Shown here: positions 53,610 to 62,895 of the stretch, piece by piece
Layout of the letters: each line of letters begins with the position of its first letter
Position numbering within the stretch: position 1 is the first letter of the stretch
Origin: Streptomyces sp. NBC_00287
Lineage (GTDB): Bacteria; Actinomycetota; Actinomycetes; Streptomycetales; Streptomycetaceae
Reading direction: 5' to 3'
DNA length: 64,000 bases
Assembly (NCBI RefSeq): GCF_036173105.1
Contig: NZ_CP108053.1
Location: forward strand, 7,812,001-7,876,000
Made by a program: the position numbers and the translations under genes
The notes under the pieces: model-generated
Seen by the model: only the letters and a program-made list of their open reading frames with translations
The model's database searches: none
Told to the model about the DNA's origin: nothing

Positions 53610-55685
53610 TCAACCACGCGCGGCAGCGAGCGATTCCCGCGCGGCCGCGGCGACGTTCTCGGCGGTGAAGCCGTACTCGGCGAACAGGGTCTGGGCGTCG
53701 GCGGAGGCGCCGAAGTGTTCGAGGGAGACGATGCGTCCTGCGTCACCCACGAACCGGTACCACGTCAGACCGATCCCGGCTTCGACAGCGACGCGCGCTC
53801 GCACGGACGGCGGAATGACGGCGTCCCGGTACTCGCGCGGCTGCTGCTCGAACCACTCCACGGACGGCATCGACACCACCCGGGCGCCGATCCCCTCGGC
53901 TTCGAGCTGCTCGCGCGCGGCGACGGCGAGCTGGACCTCGGAGCCGGTAGCGACGATCACGACGTCCGGCGTCCCGGTCGAGGAGTCGCGCAGGACGTAA
54001 CCGCCCTTGGCCGCGTCCTCGTTGCGCTCGTACGTCGGCACGCCCTGGCGGGTCAGCGCGAGGCCGTGCGGGGCCGGGTCGGAGGCGTGCCGGCGCAGGA
54101 TCTCCTCCCAGGCGACGGCGGTCTCGTTGGCGTCGGCGGGCCGCACGATGTTCAGGCCCGGGATGGCGCGCAGCGAGGCGAGGTGCTCGACCGGCTGGTG
54201 GGTGGGTCCGTCCTCACCGAGGCCGACGGAGTCGTGCGTCCACACATAGGTGACGGGGAGCTGCATCAGCGCGGACATCCGGACGGCGTTGCGCATGTAG
54301 TCGGAGAACACCAGGAAGGTGCCGCCGTAGATGCGTGTGTTGCCGTGCAGGGCGATGCCGTTCATCTCCGCGGCCATGGAGAACTCGCGGATGCCGAAGT
54401 GGACGGTACGGCCGTAGGGGTCGGCCTCCGGCAGCGGGTTGCCCTTCGGCAGGAAGGAGCTGGTCTTGTCGATCGTGGTGTTGTTGGATCCGGCCAGGTC
54501 GGCGGAGCCGCCCCACAGCTCGGGCAGGACCGCGCCGAGTGCCTGGAGGACCTTGCCGGAGGCGGCGCGGGTGGCGACGGACTTGCCGGGCTCGAACACC
54601 GGGACCGCGGACTCCCAGCCCTCGGGAAGCTGACCGGCGACCACGCGGTCGAACAGCTTGGCGCGCTCCGGGTTCGCGGTGCGCCACTCGGCGATGCGCT
54701 TGTCCCAGGCGGCGTGCGCCTCGGCGCCCCGGTCGAGGGCGCGGCGGCTGTGGGCGAGGACCTCGTCGGCGACCTCGAAGGTGCGCGCGGGGTCGAAGCC
54801 GAGGACGCGCTTGGTGGCCGCGATCTCGTCCTCGCCGAGCGCGGAGCCGTGCGAGGCCTCGGTGTTCTGCGCGGTCGGGGCGGGCCAGGCGATGATCGTG
54901 CGCATCGCGATGATCGAGGGGCGCTCGGTCTCGTCCTGCGCGGCCTTGAGCGCCGCGTACAGGGCGTGGACGTCGACGTCGCCGTCCCCGGTGGGCTCGA
55001 TGCGCTGGGTGTGCCAGCCGTAGGCCTCGTACCGCTTCAGCACGTCCTCGGAGAACGCGGTCGCGGTGTCGCCCTCGATGGAGATGTGGTTGTCGTCGTA
55101 GACGAAGACCAGGTTGCCCAGCTTCTGATGGCCGGCCAGCGAGGAGGCCTCGGCGGAGACGCCCTCCTCCAGGTCGCCGTCGGAGACGATCGCCCAGATG
55201 GTGTGGTCGAACGGGGACTCGCCCTCGGCGGCCTCGGGGTCGAACAGCCCGCGCTCGTAGCGGGCGGCCATCGCCATGCCTACGGCGTTCGCGACGCCCT
55301 GACCGAGCGGCCCGGTCGTGGTCTCCACGCCCGCGGTGTGGCCGTACTCCGGGTGACCGGGCGTCTTCGAACCCTGGGTGCGGAAGGCCTTGAGGTCGTC
55401 CAGCTCGACCTCGTACCCGGCGAGGAAGAGCTGGGTGTAGAGCGTCAGCGAGGTGTGGCCGGGGGAGAGGACGAAGCGGTCACGGCCGGTCCACTCGGGA
55501 TCCGCGGGATCGTGCCGCATCACCTTCTGAAAGATCGTGTACGCGGCAGGCGCGAGGCTCATCGCGGTGCCGGGGTGGCCGTTGCCGACCTTCTGCACGG
55601 CATCCGCCGCCAGCAGGCGCGCGGTGTCGACGGCACGCCGGTCGAGTTCGGTCCATTCGAAGCTGTCCGGTGTCTGCGTGCTCAT
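53610..55685 (-). CDS. tkt: transketolase
   Basis: 691-residue ThDP transketolase. N-terminal AVQKVGNGHPGTAMSLAPAAY, ThDP/Mg motif SDGDLEEGVSAEASSLAGHQ near 160, and the pyrimidine-domain GIREFSMAAEMNGIALHGN and HDSVGLGEDGPTHQPVEHL. ATG 55685 is used; TTG 55691 two codons upstream is possible. First gene of the leftward operon tkt-tal-zwf-opcA-pgi-gnd. The 84-bp gap to the divergent AraC gene must carry its promoter and contains a perfect palindrome. Confidence 0.95.
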   Translation of the reverse strand: MSTQTPDSFEWTELDRRAVDTARLLAADAVQKVGNGHPGTAMSLAPAAYTIFQKVMRHDPADPEWTGRDRFVLSPGHTSLTLYTQLFLAGYEVELDDLKAFRTQGSKTPGHPEYGHTAGVETTTGPLGQGVANAVGMAMAARYERGLFDPEAAEGESPFDHTIWAIVSDGDLEEGVSAEASSLAGHQKLGNLVFVYDDNHISIEGDTATAFSEDVLKRYEAYGWHTQRIEPTGDGDVDVHALYAALKAAQDETERPSIIAMRTIIAWPAPTAQNTEASHGSALGEDEIAATKRVLGFDPARTFEVADEVLAHSRRALDRGAEAHAAWDKRIAEWRTANPERAKLFDRVVAGQLPEGWESAVPVFEPGKSVATRAASGKVLQALGAVLPELWGGSADLAGSNNTTIDKTSSFLPKGNPLPEADPYGRTVHFGIREFSMAAEMNGIALHGNTRIYGGTFLVFSDYMRNAVRMSALMQLPVTYVWTHDSVGLGEDGPTHQPVEHLASLRAIPGLNIVRPADANETAVAWEEILRRHASDPAPHGLALTRQGVPTYERNEDAAKGGYVLRDSSTGTPDVVIVATGSEVQLAVAAREQLEAEGIGARVVSMPSVEWFEQQPREYRDAVIPPSVRARVAVEAGIGLTWYRFVGDAGRIVSLEHFGASADAQTLFAEYGFTAENVAAAARESLAAARG

Positions 55686-55738
55686 CTTCAAGAAGTCCTC
55701 GATGGGAGCGGGGTTCCTGCTCTGACGCGTTCAAAACT

Positions 55739-55753
55739 AAAAGTCAGACTTTT
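55739..55753. promoter_or_regulatory. palindrome between tkt and the AraC-type gene
   Basis: AAAAGTC-A-GACTTTT, a perfect 7+1+7 inverted repeat and AT-rich island, 54 bp before the tkt ATG and 17 bp before the regulator GTG. Probably an operator or part of the divergent promoters. Confidence 0.55.
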
Positions 55754-55769
55754 TCGAGGGAAGGTCACC

Positions 55770-56711
55770 GTGTGTCAGCCTGTGGTGAAAGTGGGACACG
55801 GGTACGAGACGCGGGCGGACATGGCGGACAGAACAGTGCAAGGCGGCGAGGACGGGATCAGAACCTTCCCCTTCCCGGTCGACCTGAGCGTGCTCGGTGT
55901 GGGCATGCAGGTCGGCCCGATGCGCCCCGACCGCGCCTGGCACGCCGATGTGCCGCTGGAGCGGGTGCACCGCATCGACTTCCATGTCGTGATGCTCTTC
56001 GACGAGGGGCCCGTCAGACACATGATCGACTTCACCGAGTACGAGGCGGGCGCCGGCGACCTGCTGTGGATCCGCCCGGGGCAGATCCACCGCTTCTCGA
56101 CGACGAGCGAGTACCGGGGAACCGTCCTCACCATGCAGCCCGGCTTCCTGCCCCGGGCGACCGTGGAGGCGACCGGCCTCTACCGCTACGACCTACCGCC
56201 CCTGCTCCACCCCGACGAGCCGCAGCTCACCGCGCTGCGCTCGGCGCTCGGCCAGCTCCGCCGCGAGTACAAGGACACGACCACGCTTCCCCTGAGCCTG
56301 CACACCGCAGTCCTGCGCCACTCCCTGTCGGCGTTCCTGCTCCGCCTCGCACATCTCGCGGCGAGCTCCCAGGAGGCGGCCCGCCGCGACGCCGGCTCGA
56401 CGTTCACCCTCTTCCGGGACGCGGTGGAACGCGGCTTCGCCACGAATCACAGCGTGAGCGCGTATGCGGATCAGCTCGGGTATTCGCGGCGCACGTTGGT
56501 GCGGGCGGTGCGGGCGGCTACGGGGGAGACGCCCAAGGGGTTTATCGACAAGCGGGTGGTGCTGGAGGCCAAGCGGTTGCTGGCCCATACGGATATGCCA
56601 ATCGGGCGGGTGGGGGCGGCGGTGGGCTTTCCTGATGCCGCCAACTTCTCCAAGTTCTTTCACCAGCACACGGATATGACTCCGGCGGCGTTCAGGGCAG
56701 AGCTGCGCTAG
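55770..56711 (+). CDS. AraC-family transcriptional regulator
   Basis: 313 residues: an N-terminal cupin-like sensor domain (RIDFHVVMLFDEGPVRHMIDF, AGDLLWIRPGQIHRFSTT) and a C-terminal double helix-turn-helix (SVSAYADQLGYSRRTLVRAVRAATGETPKGFIDKRVVLEAKRLLAHTD, then IGRVGAAVGFPDAANFSKFFHQHTDMTPAAFR). GTG 55770 has AGGGAAGG at good spacing; ATG 55821 would shorten it by 17 residues. Divergent from tkt, so regulation of the pentose-phosphate operon is possible. The last codon overlaps the convergent gene's stop (CTAG shared). Confidence 0.88.
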   Translation: MCQPVVKVGHGYETRADMADRTVQGGEDGIRTFPFPVDLSVLGVGMQVGPMRPDRAWHADVPLERVHRIDFHVVMLFDEGPVRHMIDFTEYEAGAGDLLWIRPGQIHRFSTTSEYRGTVLTMQPGFLPRATVEATGLYRYDLPPLLHPDEPQLTALRSALGQLRREYKDTTTLPLSLHTAVLRHSLSAFLLRLAHLAASSQEAARRDAGSTFTLFRDAVERGFATNHSVSAYADQLGYSRRTLVRAVRAATGETPKGFIDKRVVLEAKRLLAHTDMPIGRVGAAVGFPDAANFSKFFHQHTDMTPAAFRAELR

Positions 56712-57238
56712 ACCGGCGGCTGTCCGCCGACTCCCATACGGCGGACTCCGCGTGGCGAGAGCGTCATCGGGCCCATCCAGCCCATGTGAACCAGGGCGAC
56801 CTGGGACGGCAGCGGGGTCACCGGATCCACCGACCTGCCGTGCGACCAGTTCTGGAACAGGCCCTCCGTGGTCTCCACGGCGGACACCACCATGGTCACC
56901 TTCAGCTCCCCGTCACCCCAGGTGTGCCACAACGCCCAGCCCTCGGCGCGGGGTTGGACTCCGAACCGCGCGCAGAGCTCGTCGTACCCCTCCATGACCC
57001 CCGGCTTCAGTACCGCGGCACCGAACAGCCGGACCAGGGGGCGGTCCTCCTCCAGGCAGCCGTCGCCCTCGAAGTGGTAGTGGTGCAGCATCCTGGCCAG
57101 CGCGTTCACCCGGCGCTGGAGCGGTGTCGCGTCCTCGGGGTCCGCGTCCAGGGCAGGCCGGCCCTCGTCGTACGCCGCCGCCTTGATCTGGTGGGCGAGG
57201 CGCTCTATCTCGCGGAGGTAGTCAAGTTCACTGAGCAT
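56708..57238 (-). CDS. conserved-looking hypothetical protein
   Basis: 176 residues without a domain I recognise. An N-terminal helical part (MLSELDYLREIERLAHQIKAAAYDEGRP, ATPLQRRVNALARMLHHYHF) is followed by a beta-rich part (WALWHTWGDGELKVTMVVSAVETTEGLFQNW). No signal peptide or transmembrane helix. ATG 57238 is preferred because a strong terminator hairpin occupies 57264-57306; the longer GTG frame would have to read through it. Gene-like codon usage throughout. Confidence 0.7.
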   Translation of the reverse strand: MLSELDYLREIERLAHQIKAAAYDEGRPALDADPEDATPLQRRVNALARMLHHYHFEGDGCLEEDRPLVRLFGAAVLKPGVMEGYDELCARFGVQPRAEGWALWHTWGDGELKVTMVVSAVETTEGLFQNWSHGRSVDPVTPLPSQVALVHMGWMGPMTLSPRGVRRMGVGGQPPV

Positions 57239-57263
57239 CTCGCGCAGTCTCGCACCACGGCCC

Positions 57264-57306
57264 GTGTCGGCGGTCCGAATTTCTCCTGGGCTCGGACCGC
57301 CGACAC
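57264..57306 (-). terminator. terminator after the GH16 gene
   Basis: GTGTCGGCGGTCCGA pairs perfectly with TCGGACCGCCGACAC (15 bp, 13-nt loop), 16 bp beyond the glucanase stop. No T tract. Confidence 0.85.
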
Positions 57307-57321
57307 GCCTCACCGCTCCTC

Positions 57322-58695
57322 TCAGCGGCCGAAGTTGAACCAGTTCACGTTCACGAAGTCCGCCGGCTGCCCGCTGGTGAAGGTCAGATACACATCGTGC
57401 GTACCCGTCACCGCGCTGATGTTCGCCGGTATCGTCCGCCAGCTCTGCCAGCCGCCCGTGTTGGCCAGCGCGAAACTCCCGATGGGCGCGTTGCTACGGC
57501 TGTCCAGGCGCACCTCGACCAAGCCGCTCACGCCGGATCCGGCGCCGCTCGCGACCCGGGCGACGAACTGAGTGGCCGCCGAGGAGCCGAAGTTGACACC
57601 CCGGTACAACGCCCAGTCACCGTTGGCGAGCGCGCCGATGTTCTGGCCGCCGCCCGTGTCCGAGGTCGCCTCGGTGAACGTGCCCGACTGGCTGTCGTGG
57701 GACTCGGCCTGGATGGCGCTGTAGGCGTCGCGGTTGCCGGTCGGCGGGGGTGTGGTACCGCTCCCACTGGACAGCACCTGGACATAGTCGACGACCATCG
57801 AGTGACCGGGCACGGTCGCCGCGTCCGGGCCGCCGCCGAACGCGTCGACGAAACCGCCGCCCATCGCCACGTTCAGGATGATGAAGAAGCCGTGGTTGGT
57901 GGCGTTGTTCCAGGTCGTCGCGTCGACCTGATCGGCGCGCACGGTGTGGTAGTTGATGTCGTCGACGTAGAAGCGGATCTGCTCCGGGCTCGTCGAGCGG
58001 TCCCATTCCAGTGCGTACGTGTGGAAGCCGGCCTGGCAGGTCGCGCCGGGGCAGGCCCTCGAACCGCCGATGCCCGTCGTCTCGTTGCACGGACCGCCGG
58101 GGCTCGTACCGCAGTGCACCGTCGACCACACGGTGTTGAGGCCCTGGACGTTCTCCATGATGTCCAGCTCGCCGACGCTCGGCCAGTTCCACAGGTTGCC
58201 GCGGTAGGGCGTGCCCAGCATCCAGAACGCGGGCCAGTAGCCGCGGGCCGCGGCGCCGGTGACGTTGGGCATCTGGATACGGGACTGGACGCGCAGCTTG
58301 CCGCCCGCCGGGGGCTGGAAGTCGCCGCGGTTGGTCTCGATACGGCCGGACGTCCAGTTGCCGGACGCGTCGCGGCGCGGGGTGATGCGGAGGTTGCCGC
58401 TGCCGTCCAGGGCCACGTTGTTGGTGCTGGACGTCATGTTCTCGATCTCGCCGGTGCCCCAGTTGGCGGGGCCGCCGGGGTAGCCGTGGCCGGTCGCGTA
58501 CTGCCAGTTGGCGGTGTTGACGCCGGTGCCCGCGGCGCCGTTGAAGTCGTCCACGAAGACCTGCGTCCAGCCCGACGGGGGCGGCGGAGCGGCGGCGTCC
58601 GCGGACGCGACGGCGGCCGCCGCCAGGCCCAGGGCGCTGAAGACTGCGACGAGTGCGCGCCGCAGCGGGCGCCGTCGTCTGTGGGGACTGCTCAT
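57322..58695 (-). CDS. secreted GH16 endo-beta-1,3-glucanase with CBM6
   Basis: 457-residue exported laminarinase-type enzyme. Signal peptide with basic start RRRRPLRRALVAVFSALGLAAAA and cleavage around ASADAAA. GH16 domain (about 42-315) with the catalytic E-x-D-x-x-E motif GELDIMENV: nucleophile E176, D178 and acid/base E181. A TTPPPTG linker leads to a C-terminal CBM6-like carbohydrate-binding module (AIQAESHDSQSGTFTEATSD, NIGALANGDWALYRGVNFG). ATG 58695 follows GAGAGG. A 20-bp LacI-type palindrome upstream implies induction by beta-glucan oligosaccharides. Confidence 0.92.
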   Translation of the reverse strand: MSSPHRRRRPLRRALVAVFSALGLAAAAVASADAAAPPPPSGWTQVFVDDFNGAAGTGVNTANWQYATGHGYPGGPANWGTGEIENMTSSTNNVALDGSGNLRITPRRDASGNWTSGRIETNRGDFQPPAGGKLRVQSRIQMPNVTGAAARGYWPAFWMLGTPYRGNLWNWPSVGELDIMENVQGLNTVWSTVHCGTSPGGPCNETTGIGGSRACPGATCQAGFHTYALEWDRSTSPEQIRFYVDDINYHTVRADQVDATTWNNATNHGFFIILNVAMGGGFVDAFGGGPDAATVPGHSMVVDYVQVLSSGSGTTPPPTGNRDAYSAIQAESHDSQSGTFTEATSDTGGGQNIGALANGDWALYRGVNFGSSAATQFVARVASGAGSGVSGLVEVRLDSRSNAPIGSFALANTGGWQSWRTIPANISAVTGTHDVYLTFTSGQPADFVNVNWFNFGR

Positions 58696-58726
58696 GGGGA
58701 TGCCTCTCGGTGGGGTGCGGGGAACC

Positions 58727-58746
58727 CTTTGAGAGCGCTCTCAAAG
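58727..58746. promoter_or_regulatory. LacI-family operator upstream of the glucanase gene
   Basis: CTTTGAGAGCGCTCTCAAAG is a perfect 20-bp palindrome, related to the TGGGAGCGCTCCCA CebR-type sites of Streptomyces. It lies 32 bp before the ATG. Confidence 0.8.
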
Positions 58747-58845
58747 TGCCGCCAATGTGCTCCCCGGCACCCGGGTCGTCAAGAGGTGAAGCAGAGAAAT
58801 CCCGTTCACGGAACGGGAGTTCACCCCGTGAATGCGCGGGACGCG

Positions 58846-60072
58846 CTACAGGGCACTCCCCGCCCGCCACTCTGCCCAGGACAGGTTCCAGCCGTTCAGC
58901 CCATTGGCCGGATCGACCGTCTCCTCCCCGGAGTTGGTCACGACCACCACATCACCGAGCATCGAGCTGTCGTAGAACTTGTAGCCGTCCACGGACTTGT
59001 CGCCCGCGCCCTTCGCGTCGTGCAGCCCGATACAGCCATGGCTGGTGTTCTCGCCGCCGAACACCGACGTGGACGCCCAGTAGTTGCCGTGGATGAAAGT
59101 GCCGGAGGTGGTCAGCCGCTGGGCGTGCGGGACGTCGGAGATGTCGTACTCGTCGCCGAGACCGACCGTGGAGGACTCCATCCGGGTCTCCTTGAACCGT
59201 TCGCTGATCACCATGATCCCGGACCAGGTGGTGTGGTCGGCGTCGCCGCCGGTGACCGGGTAGCCGGCGACCGTCTGCCCGTCCCGTACGACCGTCATCA
59301 CCTTGCTGTCGAGATCGACCGTGCTGATCTGCTCGCGGCCGATGTGGAAGGTGACGTCCTTGGACTGGACGCCGTGGACACCGTCCGCGCCCTCGACGTC
59401 CTTCAGCCGCAGACCGAGCGTGACCGTGGTGCCGGCCGCCCAGTACGACTCGGGCCGGAAGTCGAGCCGGGTGTCGCTGAACCAGTGGCCGACCACCTCG
59501 ACGGCCGGCTCCGCGGTCACCGTGATCGCCTTCTCGACCGCTGCCCGGTCGGTCACGGCGTGCGTGAAGTTGATCGACACGGGCATGCCGACGCCGGAGG
59601 TGGAGCCCGCCTCGGGGATGAAGTAGCCGACGAAGGTCTCGCCGGGGGACCTGGTGGTGAAGGTCGCGGTCTTCGTCGCGGCGCCGCCCTCCGCCTCGGC
59701 GGTGACCGTGTACTTCGTGCCGGAGTACGGGTTCTCCTTCGAGATCCACTTGGTCCGGGTGTCGTTGTAGGTGCCGGCCAGTGTGGACCCGTCGTTGCCG
59801 GTGACCTCCACGGACGCGAGCGTGCCGTCCGTCACCGTGACCTCGACGGGAGTGGTGAACGCGGCCTTCTTCGTCCCGTCGGCGGGAGTCACCGTGATCG
59901 TCGGCGGGAGCGTCGAGGCAGTCGTGGCCGTACCGGGCTCCGAGGCGTCCGCCGAGCCGCTGCACCCGGTCAGCACGGCGGCGGGGACCACACCGAGAAC
60001 GGTGAGGACCCCGCGCCGTGACCACCCCCGCGACTGCTGCTCGGACCGGTTTGATATGTGCGAGACGCCCAC
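58846..60072 (-). CDS. L,D-transpeptidase lipoprotein (YkuD domain)
   Basis: 408-residue cell-wall cross-linking enzyme. The export signal has twin arginines (WSRRGVLTVLGVVPAAVLTGC) ending in a lipobox, so a Tat-exported lipoprotein is likely. Ig-like domains (about 60-260) with TITVTPADGTKKAAFTTPVEVTV precede the catalytic domain, whose motif is HGNYWASTSVFGGENTSHGCIGL with the nucleophilic Cys in SHGC. GTG 60072 is preceded by AGGAAGG, favouring it over GTG 60096. Layout matches mycobacterial Ldt enzymes that form 3-3 peptide cross-links. Confidence 0.92.
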   Translation of the reverse strand: MGVSHISNRSEQQSRGWSRRGVLTVLGVVPAAVLTGCSGSADASEPGTATTASTLPPTITVTPADGTKKAAFTTPVEVTVTDGTLASVEVTGNDGSTLAGTYNDTRTKWISKENPYSGTKYTVTAEAEGGAATKTATFTTRSPGETFVGYFIPEAGSTSGVGMPVSINFTHAVTDRAAVEKAITVTAEPAVEVVGHWFSDTRLDFRPESYWAAGTTVTLGLRLKDVEGADGVHGVQSKDVTFHIGREQISTVDLDSKVMTVVRDGQTVAGYPVTGGDADHTTWSGIMVISERFKETRMESSTVGLGDEYDISDVPHAQRLTTSGTFIHGNYWASTSVFGGENTSHGCIGLHDAKGAGDKSVDGYKFYDSSMLGDVVVVTNSGEETVDPANGLNGWNLSWAEWRAGSAL

Positions 60073-60175
60073 GGCAGGCCTTCCTGGTATATCCACGTTT
60101 GCGCCTGCATCGTGCGCCTCGTACCTGGGGTGATCCTTTGAACCGGCGGTGCGCGGTATGAGATTCCGGTGATTC

Positions 60176-62278
60176 TCAGACCTTCGTCGGTACGGGCGGC
60201 TCGGGCGCCGTCGGCGCCTCCGTCAGCCCGAACCGGTCGTGGGCCCGGCGCAGCGGGCGTGGCGCCCACCAGGCGCGGCGGCCGAGCAGGGCCATCGTCG
60301 CCGGGACCAGCAGCATCCGTACGACGGTGGCGTCGATCAGCACCGCGAGGGTGAGCCCGAGGCCGATCTGCAGGATGGGCGAGAAGCCGCCCGTCATGAA
60401 GGCGCCGAAGACGACCGCGAGCAGCAGCGCGGCACAGGTGACCACCCGTCCGGAGCGGCGCAGCCCCGTCACCACGGCTTCTTGATCGTCCTCCCCGCGC
60501 TCCCGTGCCTCCCGCATCCGGGCCAGGATGAACAGCTCGTAGTCCATGGCGAGCCCGAAGGCGATGGCGACGATCAGTGGCGGCGCGGTGAGGCTCAGCG
60601 AGCCCAGGCCCTCGGCGCCCAGCAGTCCGGCCAGATGCCCGTCCTGGAAGACCCACACCACCACACCGAGCGCGGCGCCCAGGCTGAGCAGCGTGGTCGC
60701 GATGGTGCGCAGCGGGATCAGTACCGAGCCGGTGAAGGCGAACAGCAGTGCGAAGATTCCGGCCAGGACGGTCACGGCGGCCCAGGGTGCCCGTTCGGCG
60801 AGCATCTCCCGGAAGTCCACCAGTCGGGCCGCGACCCCGGTCACCTCGACGGGTTCGTCGCCGCGCAGGTCCCGTATCCGCTCGACCAGGTCCGTCGCGG
60901 CTTTGCCGTCGACGCTCCCGGGCGGCTGGATCTCCACCACCGTGGTGCCGCCCGGCAGTTGACGCGACTCGGCGCCGGACAGCGCGCTGATCCGCTCGGC
61001 GGTCGCCGGGTCGGTGCCGGGCTTGACGACGACGGTGATCGGGGAGACCCCGGTGCCGGGCGGGAAGTGCGCGTCGACGGTGTCGTACAGCTGCCGTGCC
61101 TCGGTGCTCGTGGGCAGTTGCTTGGCGTCGCCGATGTTGATCGTCATGCCGGTGACCGGCAGCGCCAGCACCAGGAGCACCGGTACGACGGTGGCCACCA
61201 CGGCGATACGGCGGCGGGCGGCGAAGCGGGCCAGGCGGGCGAAGAGGCGGCCCTCCTCCCTGTCCGGCCGTACGCGCGCGGGTGGGATCTTCCCGCCGAA
61301 CTTCGTCAGCAGCGCGGGCAGCAGGGTGACCGCGGCCAGCATGTCGATGACCACGACGGCGGCCACGGCCAGACCCATGCTGCGCAGGAACACGCTCGGG
61401 AAGACCAGCAGCCCCGTCAGACTGACGGCCACCGTGAGCCCGGAGAACAGCACGGTCCGCCCGGCCGCGGCGACCGTACGGTGCACGGCCGCCACGACGT
61501 CCTCGGTGTGCCGGCGCTCCTCACGGAACCGCACCAGCATCAACAGGGCGTAGTCCACGGCGAGTCCGAGCCCCAGCATGGTGGTGACCTGGATCGCGTA
61601 CACCGAGATGTCGGTGACCTCGCTGAAGGCGAACAGCGCCAGGAACGCGCCGGCGATGCCACTGACGGCGATCACCAGAGGCAGGGCGGCGGCGCGCAGT
61701 CCGCCGAACACCACGAGCAGCAGGGCGAGTACGACGGGCAGGGAGATCAACTCGGCGTTCTTGACGTCCTCCTGCGCCCTTTCGCCGAGCTGCCTGCCGA
61801 GCAGTTCGCCACCGCTGACATGGACGTCGGGCGCCTCGATCTGCCGGATGCGTTCGGCGGCGGCGTCCGTCGCCTCCTCCTCGGCGTCGTCGTCCAGGCC
61901 GCCCTCGAAGGTGACCGGGATGATCAGGGCCTGTCCGTCCCGGGCGGTGAGTCCGGGCGTGGCGTACGGATCGGGTACGGCGGCCACTCCGGCGATCTCG
62001 CGGACCTCGGCGACGGCCCGTTCGACCTGGGCGCGCAGGGCGGCGTCGGAGACCGGCTCGCCCGCGACGACGGCGGTGACGGTCTCGCCGGTCGGGTCCA
62101 GGCCGGACAGATACTCCTCGGCCAGCTGCGACTCGGTGCCGGGCACGTCCGGCACATCGTCGGAGAGCCGCCCGAAGACGCCCGTGCCGAGCCCGAAGCC
62201 GAGCAGCAGGAAGAGCAGCCAGAGCAGGATGACGGTGAGCGGACGGCGCGTGGCAGTCCGGGCGAGCGTGGAGAGCAC
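60176..62278 (-). CDS. MMPL-family RND transporter
   Basis: 700-residue RND-type protein with two repeats, each a transmembrane helix, a large extracellular loop and five clustered helices. MMPL marks: ALARTATRRP-type start (VLSTLARTATRRPLTVILLWLL), GLGLAVDYALLMLVRFREER after helix 5, and AFGLAMDYELFILARMREARERG in the second half, with conserved Asp-Tyr pairs for proton relay. GTG 62278 has CCGGAGG at ideal spacing; TTG 62308 is the longer option. Exports lipids or drugs in relatives; substrate unknown. Confidence 0.9.
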   Translation of the reverse strand: MLSTLARTATRRPLTVILLWLLFLLLGFGLGTGVFGRLSDDVPDVPGTESQLAEEYLSGLDPTGETVTAVVAGEPVSDAALRAQVERAVAEVREIAGVAAVPDPYATPGLTARDGQALIIPVTFEGGLDDDAEEEATDAAAERIRQIEAPDVHVSGGELLGRQLGERAQEDVKNAELISLPVVLALLLVVFGGLRAAALPLVIAVSGIAGAFLALFAFSEVTDISVYAIQVTTMLGLGLAVDYALLMLVRFREERRHTEDVVAAVHRTVAAAGRTVLFSGLTVAVSLTGLLVFPSVFLRSMGLAVAAVVVIDMLAAVTLLPALLTKFGGKIPPARVRPDREEGRLFARLARFAARRRIAVVATVVPVLLVLALPVTGMTINIGDAKQLPTSTEARQLYDTVDAHFPPGTGVSPITVVVKPGTDPATAERISALSGAESRQLPGGTTVVEIQPPGSVDGKAATDLVERIRDLRGDEPVEVTGVAARLVDFREMLAERAPWAAVTVLAGIFALLFAFTGSVLIPLRTIATTLLSLGAALGVVVWVFQDGHLAGLLGAEGLGSLSLTAPPLIVAIAFGLAMDYELFILARMREARERGEDDQEAVVTGLRRSGRVVTCAALLLAVVFGAFMTGGFSPILQIGLGLTLAVLIDATVVRMLLVPATMALLGRRAWWAPRPLRRAHDRFGLTEAPTAPEPPVPTKV

Positions 62279-62481
62279 GGGGGCCTCCGGCGGTTGGACG
62301 GTGGACAAGTGCTCTCAGGTTCGTCCTGGGCCGGGGGTCACCGGATCGCCGGAGGGAGCGGTTTGTCGGGCTCGGTCGTACGGGGGAGAGGCGGGGTCGT
62401 ATCACTCGCGTGGGGGAGGAATCAAAGGTGCCGGTTGGAGAGTTGACCAACGGCGACACTCACGATCTCCGAGGAGCACCC

Positions 62482-62895
62482 ATGTCCGACGCACCAGCAG
62501 TCCGGGAACTCCGCCTTGTCGTCACGGCGGACGACTACGACGAGGCCTTGCGCTTCTACCGCGACGTCCTCGGTCTGCCCGAACGCGCTGCGTTCTCCTC
62601 CCCCGGAGGGCGGGTCACCATCCTGGAGGCGGGGCGCGCAACCCTGGAGCTGACCGACCCGAACCACGCCGCGTTCATCGACGAGGTCGAGGTCGGGCGT
62701 CGCGTCGCCGGACACATCCGGGTGGCCTTCGAGGTGGACGACTCCACGGCGGTGACGCGTGTGCTGGCGGGGGCCGGGGCCGAAGTTGTCGCCGAGCCGA
62801 CTCGTACGCCCTGGAACTCCCTCAACTCCCGGCTGGAGGCACCGGGAGCCCTGCAGCTCACCCTCTTCACCGAGCTCGGGGAGGGTCAGGACTGA
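62482..62895 (+). CDS. VOC-superfamily protein
   Basis: 137 residues: VRELRLVVTADDYDEALRFYRDVLGLPER in module 1, ATLELTDPNHAAF, and module 2 RVAFEVDDSTAVTRVLAGAGAEVVAEP with LQLTLFTEL at the end. The first metal His of glyoxalase I is absent, so a binding or other role is possible. GAGGAG precedes ATG 62482. Divergent from the MMPL gene; its last 10 bp overlap the antisense response-regulator gene. Confidence 0.85.
   Translation: MSDAPAVRELRLVVTADDYDEALRFYRDVLGLPERAAFSSPGGRVTILEAGRATLELTDPNHAAFIDEVEVGRRVAGHIRVAFEVDDSTAVTRVLAGAGAEVVAEPTRTPWNSLNSRLEAPGALQLTLFTELGEGQD

Noticed and set aside
52659-55769. Very long open frame on the plus strand through tal and tkt
   Set aside because: It is the antisense shadow of tal and tkt; its Gly/Val/Asp/Arg-rich composition matches no protein, and only the part from 55770 on (AraC regulator) is real.
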